A stretch of 64,000 nucleotides of DNA, from NCBI RefSeq assembly GCF_027912535.1, contig NZ_CP115465.1:2212001-2276000 (forward strand), read 5' to 3'. A model generated the notes under the pieces. It was not told the DNA's origin, ran no database searches, and was given only the letters and a program-made list of their open reading frames with translations. Position 1 is the first letter of the stretch. Every line of letters begins with the position of its first letter. The translations under genes and the position numbers were made by a program. The DNA comes from Brevundimonas sp. NIBR11 (lineage in GTDB: Bacteria; Pseudomonadota; Alphaproteobacteria; Caulobacterales; Caulobacteraceae). Positions 15,903 through 26,457 of this stretch are shown here, piece by piece.

Positions 15903-16025
15903 CCCATGCGTCGCCCGGCTGGGCCGCGCCGTCCAGTCCGATCTTCTGCCGCGTAACGAAAAGTGGCCTGACCGGACGCCGACAGGACAGTGGACGGATG
16001 GCCTGTCGGGTGGTCTGGTCCGTCC

Positions 16026-17645
16026 ATGACCACGCCCTTCCCCCCTCCCGTTCCAGAACCCGGCCCCGAATGGTGGCGGGGTGCGGTGATGTATCAGATC
16101 TATCCCCGCTCCTTCGCTGACACCAACGGCGACGGTATCGGCGACTTGCCGGGGATCACCGCGCGTCTGGACCACGTCGCCTCGCTGGGCGTGGACGGTA
16201 TCTGGCTGTCGCCCTTCTTCACCTCGCCGATGAAGGACTTCGGCTACGACGTTTCCGACTATGTCGGGGTCGACCCGATCTTCGGCACGATCGACGATTT
16301 CGATCGACTGATCACCCGCGCCCACGTGCTCGGTCTGAAGGTCATCATCGATCAGGTCTACGCCCACACCTCCGACGAGCACGCCTGGTTCCAGGAGAGC
16401 CGACGCAGCCGGACCGACCCGAAGGCGGACTGGTACGTCTGGGCCGACGCCAAGCCGGAGGGATCGCCGCCGTCGAACTGGCAGTCAGTGTTCGGGGGCC
16501 CGGCCTGGACCTGGGACGCGCGGCGCGGCCAGTACTTCATGCACAACTTCCTGGCCTCACAGCCGCAGCTGAACACGGCCCTGCCGGAGGTTCAGGACGC
16601 GCTCCTGGACGCCGCGCGGTTCTGGCTGGATCGCGGCGTGGACGGCTTCCGCTGCGACGCCCTGAACTTCGCCATGCACGACCCGGCCTTGACCGACAAT
16701 CCGGCCGACCAGCGCCCCGGCAAGCGGACACGGCCGTTCGACTTCCAGCGCCACGACCACAACCAGTCCCAGCCCGGCATTCTGGATTTCGTCGGCCGCC
16801 TGCGTCGCCTGACCGACAGCTACGACGGCGACCGCTTCCTGCTGGCCGAGGTGGTGGGCGAGAAGGCGAACGAGGAGATGAAGGCCTATACCGCGCCGGG
16901 CCGGATGCATTCGGCCTACGGCTTCCTTTATCTCTACGCCGACCGGCTGACGCCCGAACTTGTGGTGCAGGGGCCCGCCCTGTGGTCGGGCGCACCAGGC
17001 GAGGGTTGGCCGTCGTGGAGCTTCTCCAACCACGACGCGCCGCGCGCGGTGTCGCGCTGGGCCGAGGGGAGGGATTCCAAGGCCTATGCCGAAATGGCCC
17101 TGCTGCTGCTGATCTGTCTGCGCGGCGACGTCTTCCTGTACCAGGGGGAGGAGTTGGGCCTGCCGCAGGCCGAGGTGCCGTTCGAACGCCTGGTCGATCC
17201 CGAAGCCATCGCCAACTGGCCCGAAACCCTGGGGCGCGACGGCGCCCGCACGCCGATCCCGTGGAAGGCGACGGCCGATTTCGCGGGGTTCTCGACCGTC
17301 GAGCCCTGGCTGCCGATCGATCCGCGTCACCGCGATCTGGCGGCGGACGCCCAAGACGCCGACCCCGCCTCGACCTTGCATCTGGCCCGCCGGATCATCG
17401 CTCTGCGCCGCGCCCATCCCGCCCTTCGGCTGGGGTCGATGACGGTGCGTGAAGCGACGGCAGACCTGCTGGTTTTCGAACGGGTCTTCGAGGGCGAGAC
17501 CCTGCTGTGCGTCTTCAACCTGGGCCACGCCGGCCTCGACTGGACCGCGCCGTCGGGGTGGTCGGTGGTCGAGGCGGTGAACGCGCCCGACCCGAACGCC
17601 GGCTGGCTCGCGCCCATGGCCGGGCTGATCCTGTCGCGCGACTAG
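16026..17645 (+). CDS. GH13 alpha-glucosidase / alpha-amylase family protein
   Basis: A 539-residue GH13 enzyme of the oligo-1,6-glucosidase/alpha-glucosidase type. It starts with YQIYPRSFADTNGDGIGDLPGI. Conserved regions are DQVYAHTS (H114), GFRCDALNF with nucleophile D211, the acid/base E275 in LLAEVVG, and SNHD (D337). The C-terminal beta domain contains ALRLGSMTV and LLCVFNLGH. The metal-site-like DTNGDGIGDL marks this branch. The AH in region I replaces the more common NH. There is no signal peptide, so it should act in the cytoplasm on imported maltose, isomaltose or sucrose-type sugars. I took the ATG at 16026; a GTG at 15990 is also in frame. The transporter lies divergently upstream. 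Confidence 0.94.
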   Translation: MTTPFPPPVPEPGPEWWRGAVMYQIYPRSFADTNGDGIGDLPGITARLDHVASLGVDGIWLSPFFTSPMKDFGYDVSDYVGVDPIFGTIDDFDRLITRAHVLGLKVIIDQVYAHTSDEHAWFQESRRSRTDPKADWYVWADAKPEGSPPSNWQSVFGGPAWTWDARRGQYFMHNFLASQPQLNTALPEVQDALLDAARFWLDRGVDGFRCDALNFAMHDPALTDNPADQRPGKRTRPFDFQRHDHNQSQPGILDFVGRLRRLTDSYDGDRFLLAEVVGEKANEEMKAYTAPGRMHSAYGFLYLYADRLTPELVVQGPALWSGAPGEGWPSWSFSNHDAPRAVSRWAEGRDSKAYAEMALLLLICLRGDVFLYQGEELGLPQAEVPFERLVDPEAIANWPETLGRDGARTPIPWKATADFAGFSTVEPWLPIDPRHRDLAADAQDADPASTLHLARRIIALRRAHPALRLGSMTVREATADLLVFERVFEGETLLCVFNLGHAGLDWTAPSGWSVVEAVNAPDPNAGWLAPMAGLILSRD

Positions 17646-17657
17646 GCCCCGACGAAC

Positions 17658-17683
17658 GGAGGCGCCCCCCTGGGTGCGCCTCC
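17658..17683. terminator. hairpin between convergent GH13 and porin genes
   Basis: GGAGGCGC (17658-17665) and GCGCCTCC (17676-17683) make a perfect 8-base stem with a 10-base loop in the 64-base gap between two convergent stop codons. There is no T-run, but position and stability fit a shared terminator. Confidence 0.55.
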
Positions 17684-17709
17684 TCCGGCTTCTGCGGATC
17701 AGTCCGGAT

Positions 17710-18402
17710 TTAGAAGAGGACCTTGATCGTGCCTACGACGCGGCCGTCGTAGAGGTCGGAGTTTTCAACGTCGGTGTCGTGATAGCGAAAATCGGCCACG
17801 AGATTGTCGGTGAGAGCATAGCCGACGCCGACGTTCCAGGTCGTGTAGTCGTCGCTGAAGTCCAGGAACTGTTTGCCGATTGCGCCCGAGACCGTCCACT
17901 TGTCGGCCGGAGCGAACGCCACATTGCCTTCGACGTAGGTGGCTTCGTCATCGAAGCCGAAGAAGTCGGGCGAATAGTAGACCGCGGCTCCGGCGGTGAC
18001 CGGGCCGATCGCCCGCGAGGCTGCGGCCTTGAACTCGACATAGCCATAACCTGCGTCGGGGATCGAAGGCGAGTTGACGTAGGTGTATCCCACAATCCCG
18101 AAGTCGACCGCGAAGCCCTCGACCTCGGTGCGATAGCCGCCATAGAGGTCGATTTCGGCGTCCGTGTCGTCGCCGAAATCGACGTTGGAGGCCCACGCCC
18201 CGACGTAGAAGCCGCCGTTCGTGAGATCGACGCCGACTTGCAGCGCCGGATCCTCGCTCGTCTGGCTGACGCCTCGGAACACGTAGTCGGATGTCAGCGC
18301 CGCGTTGAAGGCGACGTCGATGTCCTGGGCGGCCGTCGCGCCGGCGGCCGTGAGCGTGGAAAGGGCGGCAGCCATCGCCACGCAGAAGGCATGTGATCTC
18401 AT
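17710..18402 (-). CDS. TorF/Gcw_chp family putative porin
   Basis: A 230-residue exported protein. The signal peptide is about residues 1-24, with cleavage near ATAAQD. The family opening follows as VAFNAALTSDYVFRGVSQTSEDPALQ, then alternating beta strands with aromatic girdles and a terminal Phe (GTIKVLF), the usual outer-membrane beta-barrel ending. The TSDYVFRG-SQT motif is the Gcw_chp/TorF signature. Function is not established; a porin role is inferred. The real start is the ATG at 18402, although the frame is open further upstream. It lies 74 bases downstream of the ammonium transporter on the same strand, so it may provide outer-membrane passage for the same nitrogen source. Confidence 0.9.
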   Translation of the reverse strand: MRSHAFCVAMAAALSTLTAAGATAAQDIDVAFNAALTSDYVFRGVSQTSEDPALQVGVDLTNGGFYVGAWASNVDFGDDTDAEIDLYGGYRTEVEGFAVDFGIVGYTYVNSPSIPDAGYGYVEFKAAASRAIGPVTAGAAVYYSPDFFGFDDEATYVEGNVAFAPADKWTVSGAIGKQFLDFSDDYTTWNVGVGYALTDNLVADFRYHDTDVENSDLYDGRVVGTIKVLF

Positions 18403-18476
18403 CTCGGTATCCCCGTGAATGTGTTGGATCGTCAGGTGATCGCCGGGCACGTGGGAGGACGCGCCCGGCGGGGTTG

Positions 18477-19943
18477 TCAGTGTTCCAGGGCCTCGCCGTG
18501 GAGGGTGGTGTCCAGACCTTCGGCCTCCTGGGCATCCGTCACGCGCAGGCCCGTCGTGAACTTGCAGATGATCAGGATGACGAAGGTGCCGACGGCCGAA
18601 TAGGCGATCGTCCAGGCCAGGCCCAGGGCCTGGGTGGGGATGTTGGCGCCTTCGCCCAGGCTGTTGATCGCGCTCGAGGCGAACACGCCGGTCAGAAGCG
18701 CGCCGATGAGGCCGCCTGCACCGTGGATGCCGAAGGCGTCCAGCGAGTCGTCGTAGCGGAGCAGCTTCTTGATCCACACCGAAGAGATGTAGCAGACCGG
18801 TCCGGCGATCAGGCCGATGATGACCGCGCCCTTGGGATCGACAAAACCGGCTGCCGGGGTGATGGCGACCAGACCGGCGACGACGCCACTGAGCATGCCG
18901 ATCAGCGAGACCTTCTTCTTCTCGATGACCTCGACGATCTTCCAGGTCAGGGCGGCGGCTGCGGCGGCCAGAATGGTATTGAGCAGAGCCACGCCCATGA
19001 GCTCGTTGGCCGCGCCCGCCGAGCCTGCGTTGAAGCCGATCCAGCCCACGAGCAGCAAAGAGGCGCCGATCATGGTCAGGACCGGATTGTGCGGGTTGAT
19101 CGGTTCAATCCCATACCCTTTGCGGCGACCCAGGAAGATGGCGCAGACCAGACCGGCCACACCCGAGTTGACGTGCACGACCGCGCCGCCGGCGAAGTCC
19201 AGCACCCCGGCGCCGCCGAGGAAACCGCCGCCCCACACCCAGTGGCAGATTGGTGCATAGATCAGGAGCGACCAAAGGGCGGTAAAGAGCAGCAGGGCCG
19301 AATATTTGAACCGCTCGGCGAAGGCGCCGGTGATCAGGGCCGGGGTGATGATGGCGAACGTCATCTGGAAGGAGATGAACAGGAACTCCGGAATGCCTGG
19401 CAGCAGACTGTTGGCGGTCTGCAGCGTCACCCCGTCCAGGAACAGGGCGTCGAAGCCGCCGACATAGGGCTGGAGCGCCTCGTTGCCGTTGGCGCTGAAG
19501 GCGATCGAATAGCCAGCGATGAACCACACCAGGGTCACCACGGCGAAGACGCCGACCGACTGGGTGATGGTGGCGATGACGTTCTTCTTGCGGACCATGC
19601 CGCCGTAGAACAGCGCCAGGCCTGGCAGGGTCATCAACAGGACGAGGGCGGTGGAGACCCCCAGCCAGCTGGTCCCCGCCGCGTCGAGCTCAAGCGCCGC
19701 CTGGTGACCCAGAAGCGGAGAAGCCGCCGCCTCCTCGGCGGGGGCGGCGGCTTCTTCAGCGGCGGCGACGGTGGTGGCGGCGGCGCCAGAGCCCGAGGCT
19801 TCGACGGCAGCGGGGGCGGCGACCTCGGCTATGGGCGGCGTGGGAGCGGCGTCCTGCGCGAAGGCTCCGCCCGCGCAGAACAGGCCGATGGTTAGACAGA
19901 TAAGGGCCAGAAGGCCTGGTAGACGGTTAAGCAGCTGCGACAT
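18477..19943 (-). CDS. amt: ammonium transporter (Amt family)
   Basis: A 488-residue protein. A signal-peptide-like helix (residues 1-29, ending GAFAQ) is followed by an unusually long Ala/Glu-rich stretch (about 30-75) and then the 11-helix Amt core. Hallmarks are LALFYGGMVRKKNV, the selectivity segment ITPALITGAFAERFKYSA, the twin-histidine regions (VVHVNSGVAGLV and FGIHGAGGLIGALLTG) and the C-terminal tail DAQEAEGLDTTLHGE. Amt conducts ammonium/ammonia at the inner membrane and is normally gated by the PII protein GlnK on that tail. No glnK is next to it here; instead a putative porin follows. An inverted repeat lies close upstream. Confidence 0.96.
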   Translation of the reverse strand: MSQLLNRLPGLLALICLTIGLFCAGGAFAQDAAPTPPIAEVAAPAAVEASGSGAAATTVAAAEEAAAPAEEAAASPLLGHQAALELDAAGTSWLGVSTALVLLMTLPGLALFYGGMVRKKNVIATITQSVGVFAVVTLVWFIAGYSIAFSANGNEALQPYVGGFDALFLDGVTLQTANSLLPGIPEFLFISFQMTFAIITPALITGAFAERFKYSALLLFTALWSLLIYAPICHWVWGGGFLGGAGVLDFAGGAVVHVNSGVAGLVCAIFLGRRKGYGIEPINPHNPVLTMIGASLLLVGWIGFNAGSAGAANELMGVALLNTILAAAAAALTWKIVEVIEKKKVSLIGMLSGVVAGLVAITPAAGFVDPKGAVIIGLIAGPVCYISSVWIKKLLRYDDSLDAFGIHGAGGLIGALLTGVFASSAINSLGEGANIPTQALGLAWTIAYSAVGTFVILIICKFTTGLRVTDAQEAEGLDTTLHGEALEH

Positions 19944-19970
19944 GAAAGCATCCCCTCTGTGATCTCGCAG

Positions 19971-19990
19971 TTGCGAACTGTTTATCGCAA
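19971..19990. promoter_or_regulatory. inverted repeat upstream of amt
   Basis: TTGCGA (19971-19976) and TCGCAA (19985-19990), 8 bases apart, lie 28-47 bases before the amt start, in a 191-base gap that also follows leuB. A nitrogen-control operator is possible but the arms do not match the NtrC consensus. The rest of the gap shows several GCGAT/ATCGC half-sites and nothing else I can name. Confidence 0.4.
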
Positions 19991-20134
19991 CGCGACATCG
20001 CGCAAGAGACTATCTGCGATCAGCGCAATTTTCGTGTTTCTGTCAGCTGCGATGAAACGCGATCGGGGATGGATTTACCTTGGCCGTGCCCTCTGAGCAC
20101 AGCTTCGGCGGATGGCTGCCTGGATGGGAAAAGG

Positions 20135-21235
20135 TTAACCCCAGTGCATTTGCACCCGATGGGCGGCGGCCCAGTGGATGGCCTTGATGGCGTCGATGAT
20201 CGCCTCGCCTGCCGCGCGCGTACCCAGGTCTCCGCCCAGGTCGGCGGTTGTGGCGCCGGCGGCCAGAACCGCCGCGACCGCCGCTTCTATCGACGAGGCT
20301 TCGTCTTCAAGATTCAGACTGTGACGCAGCATCATCGCGGCCGACAGAATTGCCCCGACAGGGTTGGCCAGGTCCTGACCCGCGATATCCGGCGCCGAGC
20401 CATGGATGGGCTCGAACAGGCCCGGGCCCGACTCCCCCAGCGATGCGGACGGCAACAGGCCGATGGATCCGCCCAGCACCGAGATCTCGTCCGACAGGAT
20501 GTCGCCGAACATGTTCTCCGTCAGGATGACATCGTAGTCGCGCGGCTTTCGGATCAGGTGCATGGCCATGGAATCGACCAGGGCATGCTCCAACTGGACC
20601 TGCGGGAATTCCTCGGCGTGGATGCGGGTCACGACCTCGCGCCACAGGCGGCTGGTTTCCATGACATTGGCCTTGTCGACCGAGGTCACCTTGCCGCGCC
20701 GTTGCAGGGCGGTCTTGAAGGCGGCGCGGGCGACGCGCTCGATCTCCGGGACCGTATAGATGCACAGGTCCGAGGCCATGCTGTCGGCGCGGGTCTTCTC
20801 CCCGAAATAGACGCCGCCGGTCAGCTCGCGGAACACGATCAGATCGACGCCCTCGACGATCTCTTTCTTCAGCGGCGAACGGTGCGCCAGGACCGGAGAA
20901 ACCTGCAGCGGGCGCAGGTTGGCGAACAGCCCCATGGCCTTGCGGATGCCCAGCAGGCCCTCTTCCGGACGACGCGTTCCGCCATCCCATTTCGGCCCGC
21001 CGACCGCGCCCAGCAGGACCCCGTCCGCCGCCAGACAGGCCGCCGTCGTCTCGGGCGGCAGGGGATCGCCGGTCGCGTCAATGCCCGCGCCGCCGATCAG
21101 GTGCTCGGCGAACGCGAACCGGTGTCCATAGAAGTCGCCGATGACGCGCAGCACGTCTCGGGCAGCCGTGGTGACCTCGGGACCGACGCCGTCACCGGGC
21201 AACAGGACGATGTTGTAGGTCTGGGTATTGGGCAT
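20135..21235 (-). CDS. leuB: 3-isopropylmalate dehydrogenase
   Basis: A 366-residue decarboxylating dehydrogenase of the isocitrate/isopropylmalate family. Landmarks are LLPGDGVGPEV, AVGGPKWD, ANLRPLQ, FRELTGGVYFGE, DKANVMETSRLWRE, VDSMAMHLI and the NAD-specificity/active site TENMFGDILSDE, followed by GLFEPIHGSAPDIAGQDLANP. It oxidises and decarboxylates 3-isopropylmalate to 2-ketoisocaproate, the third leucine step. The start ATG overlaps the leuD stop as TGATG, which fixes it although the frame is open upstream. It is the last gene of the operon that begins at the ilv leader. Confidence 0.97.
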   Translation of the reverse strand: MPNTQTYNIVLLPGDGVGPEVTTAARDVLRVIGDFYGHRFAFAEHLIGGAGIDATGDPLPPETTAACLAADGVLLGAVGGPKWDGGTRRPEEGLLGIRKAMGLFANLRPLQVSPVLAHRSPLKKEIVEGVDLIVFRELTGGVYFGEKTRADSMASDLCIYTVPEIERVARAAFKTALQRRGKVTSVDKANVMETSRLWREVVTRIHAEEFPQVQLEHALVDSMAMHLIRKPRDYDVILTENMFGDILSDEISVLGGSIGLLPSASLGESGPGLFEPIHGSAPDIAGQDLANPVGAILSAAMMLRHSLNLEDEASSIEAAVAAVLAAGATTADLGGDLGTRAAGEAIIDAIKAIHWAAAHRVQMHWG

Positions 21236-21825
21236 CACGCGGGCTCCGGCGAGTGGGCTTGTTCGTAAGATTCGATGGCGGGCATGGACTTCATGAGCCA
21301 GCCCAGGGTGTCGACGCCGTCCAGCAGACACTGACGGGCGAAGGGCTCGACGGCAAACGGGACGGGCGCATGGTTGCCGCGCCGCACCTCTTCGGCCTCC
21401 AGATCGATGGTCACGACCTGTTCGGGATCGGCGACCAGATCGTCCCATGTCGCCTGATCGACGACCACGGGCAGGAAGCCGTTCTTGAGCGCGTTCGACG
21501 TGAAGATGTCGGCGATCGACGTAGAGATCACCGCCCGGAAACCGTAATCATACAGGGCCCATGGCGCATGCTCGCGCGACGAGCCACAGCCGAAATTGTC
21601 GCCAGCGACCAGGATGCGATGCTCGCTCGGATCGATACGGTTCAGCACGGCTTCCGGCCGCGCGGAGCCATCCGCTTCGTAGCGCCAGTCGTAGAAGGCC
21701 TTGGCCCCCAGACCCGTCGTCTCGGTCGTCGTCAGGAAGCGGGCCGGGATGATCTGGTCGGTGTCGATATTGGCCTGGGTCAGGACCAGGGTCCGCGACT
21801 GCAGCACTTTCAAAGGCTCAGGCAT
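21235..21825 (-). CDS. leuD: 3-isopropylmalate dehydratase small subunit
   Basis: A 196-residue aconitase swivel-domain protein. It has the typical [15 protein letters not shown] start, [38 protein letters not shown] and a C-terminal [10 protein letters not shown]. With LeuC it isomerises 2-isopropylmalate to 3-isopropylmalate. The length (about 200) is the bacterial LeuD type rather than the short archaeal form. Its ATG lies 8 bases inside the end of leuC and its stop overlaps the leuB start, so the three genes should be translationally coupled. Confidence 0.97.
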   Translation of the reverse strand: MPEPLKVLQSRTLVLTQANIDTDQIIPARFLTTTETTGLGAKAFYDWRYEADGSARPEAVLNRIDPSEHRILVAGDNFGCGSSREHAPWALYDYGFRAVISTSIADIFTSNALKNGFLPVVVDQATWDDLVADPEQVVTIDLEAEEVRRGNHAPVPFAVEPFARQCLLDGVDTLGWLMKSMPAIESYEQAHSPEPA

Positions 21826-23216
21826 GCGCGGCCTCCGACAGATAAACGCGCGGATCGGTCAGCACCCCGGCCACGGCCGAAGCCGCCGCCGTCGCCGGAC
21901 TGGCCAGGATGGTGCGGGCGCCCTTGCCCTGACGGCCTTCGAAGTTGCGGTTCGACGTCGAGACGGCCAGCTGGCCCGGCGCGACGAAGTCCCCGTTCAT
22001 GGCGATGCACATGGAGCAGCCCGGGATGCGCCATTCGGCGCCCGCCTCGATGAAGACGTGATGCAGGCCTTCGGCCTCGGCGTCGCGACGCACGGCCTCC
22101 GACCCCGGCACGACCAGCATGCGGACGCCGGCCTTCAGCTTACGGCCCCGCAGCACCTCGGCGGCGGCGCGCAGATCGGGCAGACGGCCGTTGGTGCAGG
22201 AGCCGATGAAGACCACGTCCACGGCCTGCGTCGTCGTCGTCTCGCCGGCCTCGAAGCCCATATAGGCCAGGGCCTTGCGGTCGCTGTCCGACTTGGGCTC
22301 GGGCACCCTCGAGCCGATCGGCGAACCCGCATCCGGCGTCGTGCCCCAGGTCGCCATGGGGCGGATGGCCGCGCCGTCGATCACGACCTCCTTGTCGAAG
22401 ACCGCGCCCGGATCGCTCGCCAGCTTCAGCCATTCGGAGGCTGCCGCCTCATAATCGGCCGGCACATGTTTGCGACCGCGCAGCCAGTCGATGGCGACCG
22501 CGTCCGGCGCGATCATGCCCGCCCGCGCCCCGGCCTCGATCGACATGTTGCACAGGGTCATCCGCCCTTCCATGTCGAGCGACCGCACCGCTTCCCCGGC
22601 GTATTCGATGACGAAGCCGGTGCCGCCTCCGAAGCCCAGCTCGGCGATGACAGCGAGCGCCACGTCTTTGCCCGACACGCCGGGCGTCAGCTGCCCGGTC
22701 ACGGTCACCCGCATGGCCTTCGACTTCCGCTGCAACAGGCACTGGGTCGCCAGGACGTGGCCGACTTCGGAGGTGCCGATGCCGAAGGCCAGGGCCCCGA
22801 AGGCGCCGTGGGTCGCCGTATGACTGTCGCCGCAGACGACGGTCATGCCCGGCTGGGTCAGGCCCAGCTCCGGTCCCATGACATGGACCACGCCCCGGTC
22901 GCCCGAGCCCCAGCCCGCCAGTTCGATGCCGTGGGCGGCGCAGTTGGCCTCCAGCCGGTGTACCTGGGCCTCGGCCTCGGCGGTGACATAGGGTTTCCGC
23001 CCGTCCGGTCCGGCCGGCAGGGTCGGGATCGAGTGGTCCAGGGTGGCGAATGTCCGGTCCGGACGACGGACCTTCAGCCCCCTCGCCTCGATCTCGGTGA
23101 AGGCCTGGGGGCTGGTGACCTCGTGGACCAGATGCAGGTCGATGTAGAGCACGCCCGGCGTCGCGTCGGTCTCCGGCGTGACGACGTGGCGGTCCCAGAC
23201 CTTGTCGAACAGCGTT

Positions 23217-23230
<14 letters not shown>
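21818..23230 (-). CDS. leuC: 3-isopropylmalate dehydratase large subunit
   Basis: A 470-residue aconitase-family subunit. The three iron-sulfur cluster cysteines appear in [12 protein letters not shown] and [12 protein letters not shown]. Other landmarks are [46 protein letters not shown] and [28 protein letters not shown] in part. It pairs with LeuD. The ATG lies 14 bases inside the end of leuA, an unusually deep overlap that leaves no room for a longer leuA. There is no sign of frameshift or missing ligand. Confidence 0.97.
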
Positions 23231-24439
<1,209 letters not shown>

Positions 24440-24443
<4 letters not shown>

Positions 24444-24700
24444 GCCGCCGCTCCATAGTTCTGGGTCGAGGCCGTGAAGCCCACGCGGGTCGCGCCGATC
24501 AGTTTGTCGATCTGGCGGCCCAGGTTCTCGGTGCAACGGCCTGCATCGCGGCCGCGAACCTGCATCTGGACGCGGCGCATGGCGCCCTCGTCCGACAGGC
24601 TCATGCCGTCGATGTGGAAGCCGCGACGCTCCACGAGACCGATGAGGCGCTGAAGCGAGCCGTCGGCCCGGTCGATCTGGATATGGATGGTGTCGCTCAT
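24440..24700 (-). CDS. ilvM: acetolactate synthase small subunit, short ACT-domain type (IlvM/IlvN-like)
   Basis: An 86-residue single ACT domain: IHIQIDRADGSLQRLIGLVERRGFHIDGMSLSD is the beta-alpha-beta start in two pieces (beta strand, SLQRLIGL helix, GFHIDGMS strand), followed by MRRVQMQVRG and a terminal helix. It should bind and activate the catalytic subunit encoded directly upstream. Its size matches gammaproteobacterial IlvM (about 87) or IlvN (96), not the roughly 160-180-residue IlvH usual in alphaproteobacteria. The start overlaps the ilvB/G stop as TGATG and the stop overlaps leuA as GTGA. The symbol ilvM is used because of length; ilvN would also be fair. Confidence 0.87.
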
Positions 24701-26424
24701 CAGATGTCTCCTTCGAAGCGCGTGTCGTGAAGCATTTCGGCGTTGTTCTTTCCCGGCGGGACCAGAGGCCAGACGTTCTCTTTGGGGTCGATCAGGACGT
24801 GCATCAGGCACGGCCCCGGCGCGGCCAGCAGACGGGCGATGCCGTCGGTGACCTGATCCCGCTGGTTGATCATGAAGGCCTCGACGCCGAAGGCTTCCGC
24901 CACCGCGACGAAGTCCGGGTTGTCCGACAGATCGACCTCGGAATAGTTCTCGGCGAAGAACAGCTCCTGCCACTGGCGCACCAGGCCCAGCGAAGAGTTG
25001 TCCAGCAGGACGATCTTCAGGGCGACGCCGTAGCGGCGCAGGGTCGCCAGCTCCTGGATGTTCATCATGAAGCTGCCGTCGCCCGAGACGGTGACGACGT
25101 GGGCGTCGGGCTTGGCCAGCTTGGCGCCCAGACCAGCGGGCAGGCCATAGCCCATCGCCCCCAGACCGCCCGACGTCAGGTGGGCTTCGGGGCGGGCGAA
25201 CTCGCAGTGCTGGGCGACCCACATCTGGTGCTGGCCGACGTCGCAAGCGGCGATGAAGCTGTCACCGGCGGTCTTGGACAGTTCGTTCAGCAGGGCCGGC
25301 GCATAGACCCCCTCGCCCGGCGCGTCGTAGCGGAAGGCGTTCCGCTTCGCGTTCGAGGTCGAGCGGATGATCCACGGATCGATGGCCAACGCCTTGGCCG
25401 AGACACGGTCGGTCAGGGCCTCGATGCCCGCCTTCAGGTCGCCGACGACCGGGACATGGGCGTTCCGCAGCTTGTTGATCTCGGCCGGGTCGATGTCGAA
25501 GTGGACGACCTTCGCATGGGGGGCGAACTCGTTCAGCTTGCCGGTCGCGCGGTCGTCGAAACGGGCGCCGAAGACGATCAGCAGGTCCGCCTCCTGCACC
25601 GCCTCGTTCGCGGCCTTCGTTCCGTGCATCCCCAGCATGCCCAGGAAGCCCGGCGCATCCGTGCGGATCGAGCCCAAGGCGTTCAGGGTCGAGACGCTCG
25701 GGATGCCGGTCCGCTCGGCGAAGTCGCGCAGGGCCTCGACGGCGCCGGCGATCTTCACCCCGCCGCCGATGTAGATCAGCGGACGTTCGGCGGCGCGGAT
25801 CAGCTGCTCCGCCTCGGCGATGGCGGCGTGGTCGATCGGCGTCGTCTCGTTCGGATAGTGGAAGCCGAAGTCCTCGGTCGTCGTGCCGACCTGGACGTCC
25901 TTCGGCAGGTCGACCAGGACCGGGCCGGGGCGACCCGAACGGGCGACGTGGAAGGCCTCTTCGATCACCGCCGGGACGTCGGCCGGGTCGCGGACGACCC
26001 AGGAGTGCTTCACGATTGGCAGGGTGACGCCCAGGATGTCGATCTCCTGGAAGGCGTCGGTGCCCATCAGATGGGTGGCGACGTTGCCGGTGATGCAGAC
26101 CATCGGCACAGAATCCATCATCGCATTGGCGATGCCGGTGATCAGGTTGGTCGCGCCCGGACCCGAGGTCGCCATGCAGACGCCGACCTTGCCCGTCGCC
26201 CGGGCATAGGCGTCGGCGGCGAAGGCCGCGCCCTGCTCGTGGCGAACCAGGATGTGCTTCACGCCCGCGCCGGTAAGGGCGTCATAGACCGGCATGATCG
26301 CCCCGCCCGGATAGCCGAAGACCACATCCACGCCCAGCCGATCCAGGGTCTGGACGAGCAGCTGCGCACCGCTCCGGGGAGCGGTTGCGGCCTTGGCGCT
26401 GATGGCGGTGGCGATGGCGGACAT
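24700..26424 (-). CDS. ilvB: acetolactate synthase large subunit
   Basis: A 574-residue ThDP enzyme of the acetohydroxyacid synthase family. Landmarks are FGYPGGAIMPVYDAL, the catalytic glutamate in RHEQGAAFAADAYAR, TSGPGATNLITGIANAMMDSVP, AFQEIDILGVTLPIVKHSW and the C-terminal ThDP/Mg site GDGSFMMNIQELAT with NNSSLGLVRQWQELF-like spacing (LDNSSLGLVRQW). It makes acetolactate from pyruvate, or acetohydroxybutyrate with 2-ketobutyrate, for valine, leucine and isoleucine. Length and the short partner subunit resemble IlvG-IlvM of gammaproteobacteria. It is 33 bases after ilvC. Confidence 0.97.
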   Translation of the reverse strand: MSAIATAISAKAATAPRSGAQLLVQTLDRLGVDVVFGYPGGAIMPVYDALTGAGVKHILVRHEQGAAFAADAYARATGKVGVCMATSGPGATNLITGIANAMMDSVPMVCITGNVATHLMGTDAFQEIDILGVTLPIVKHSWVVRDPADVPAVIEEAFHVARSGRPGPVLVDLPKDVQVGTTTEDFGFHYPNETTPIDHAAIAEAEQLIRAAERPLIYIGGGVKIAGAVEALRDFAERTGIPSVSTLNALGSIRTDAPGFLGMLGMHGTKAANEAVQEADLLIVFGARFDDRATGKLNEFAPHAKVVHFDIDPAEINKLRNAHVPVVGDLKAGIEALTDRVSAKALAIDPWIIRSTSNAKRNAFRYDAPGEGVYAPALLNELSKTAGDSFIAACDVGQHQMWVAQHCEFARPEAHLTSGGLGAMGYGLPAGLGAKLAKPDAHVVTVSGDGSFMMNIQELATLRRYGVALKIVLLDNSSLGLVRQWQELFFAENYSEVDLSDNPDFVAVAEAFGVEAFMINQRDQVTDGIARLLAAPGPCLMHVLIDPKENVWPLVPPGKNNAEMLHDTRFEGDI

Positions 26425-26457
26425 TGCTGTTCTGGGACTGACTTTTTTGCGGTTGAG

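Noticed and set aside
13984..16029. A 681-codon plus-strand frame spanning yjfM and the FHS transporter
   Set aside because: It crosses two convergent real genes and is compositionally abnormal (Arg, Gln, Asp, Gly).
20024..20039. Sigma-54 promoter for amt
   Set aside because: On the minus strand CAC-N5-TTGC is present, but the essential GG of the -24 element is AA. Not convincing.
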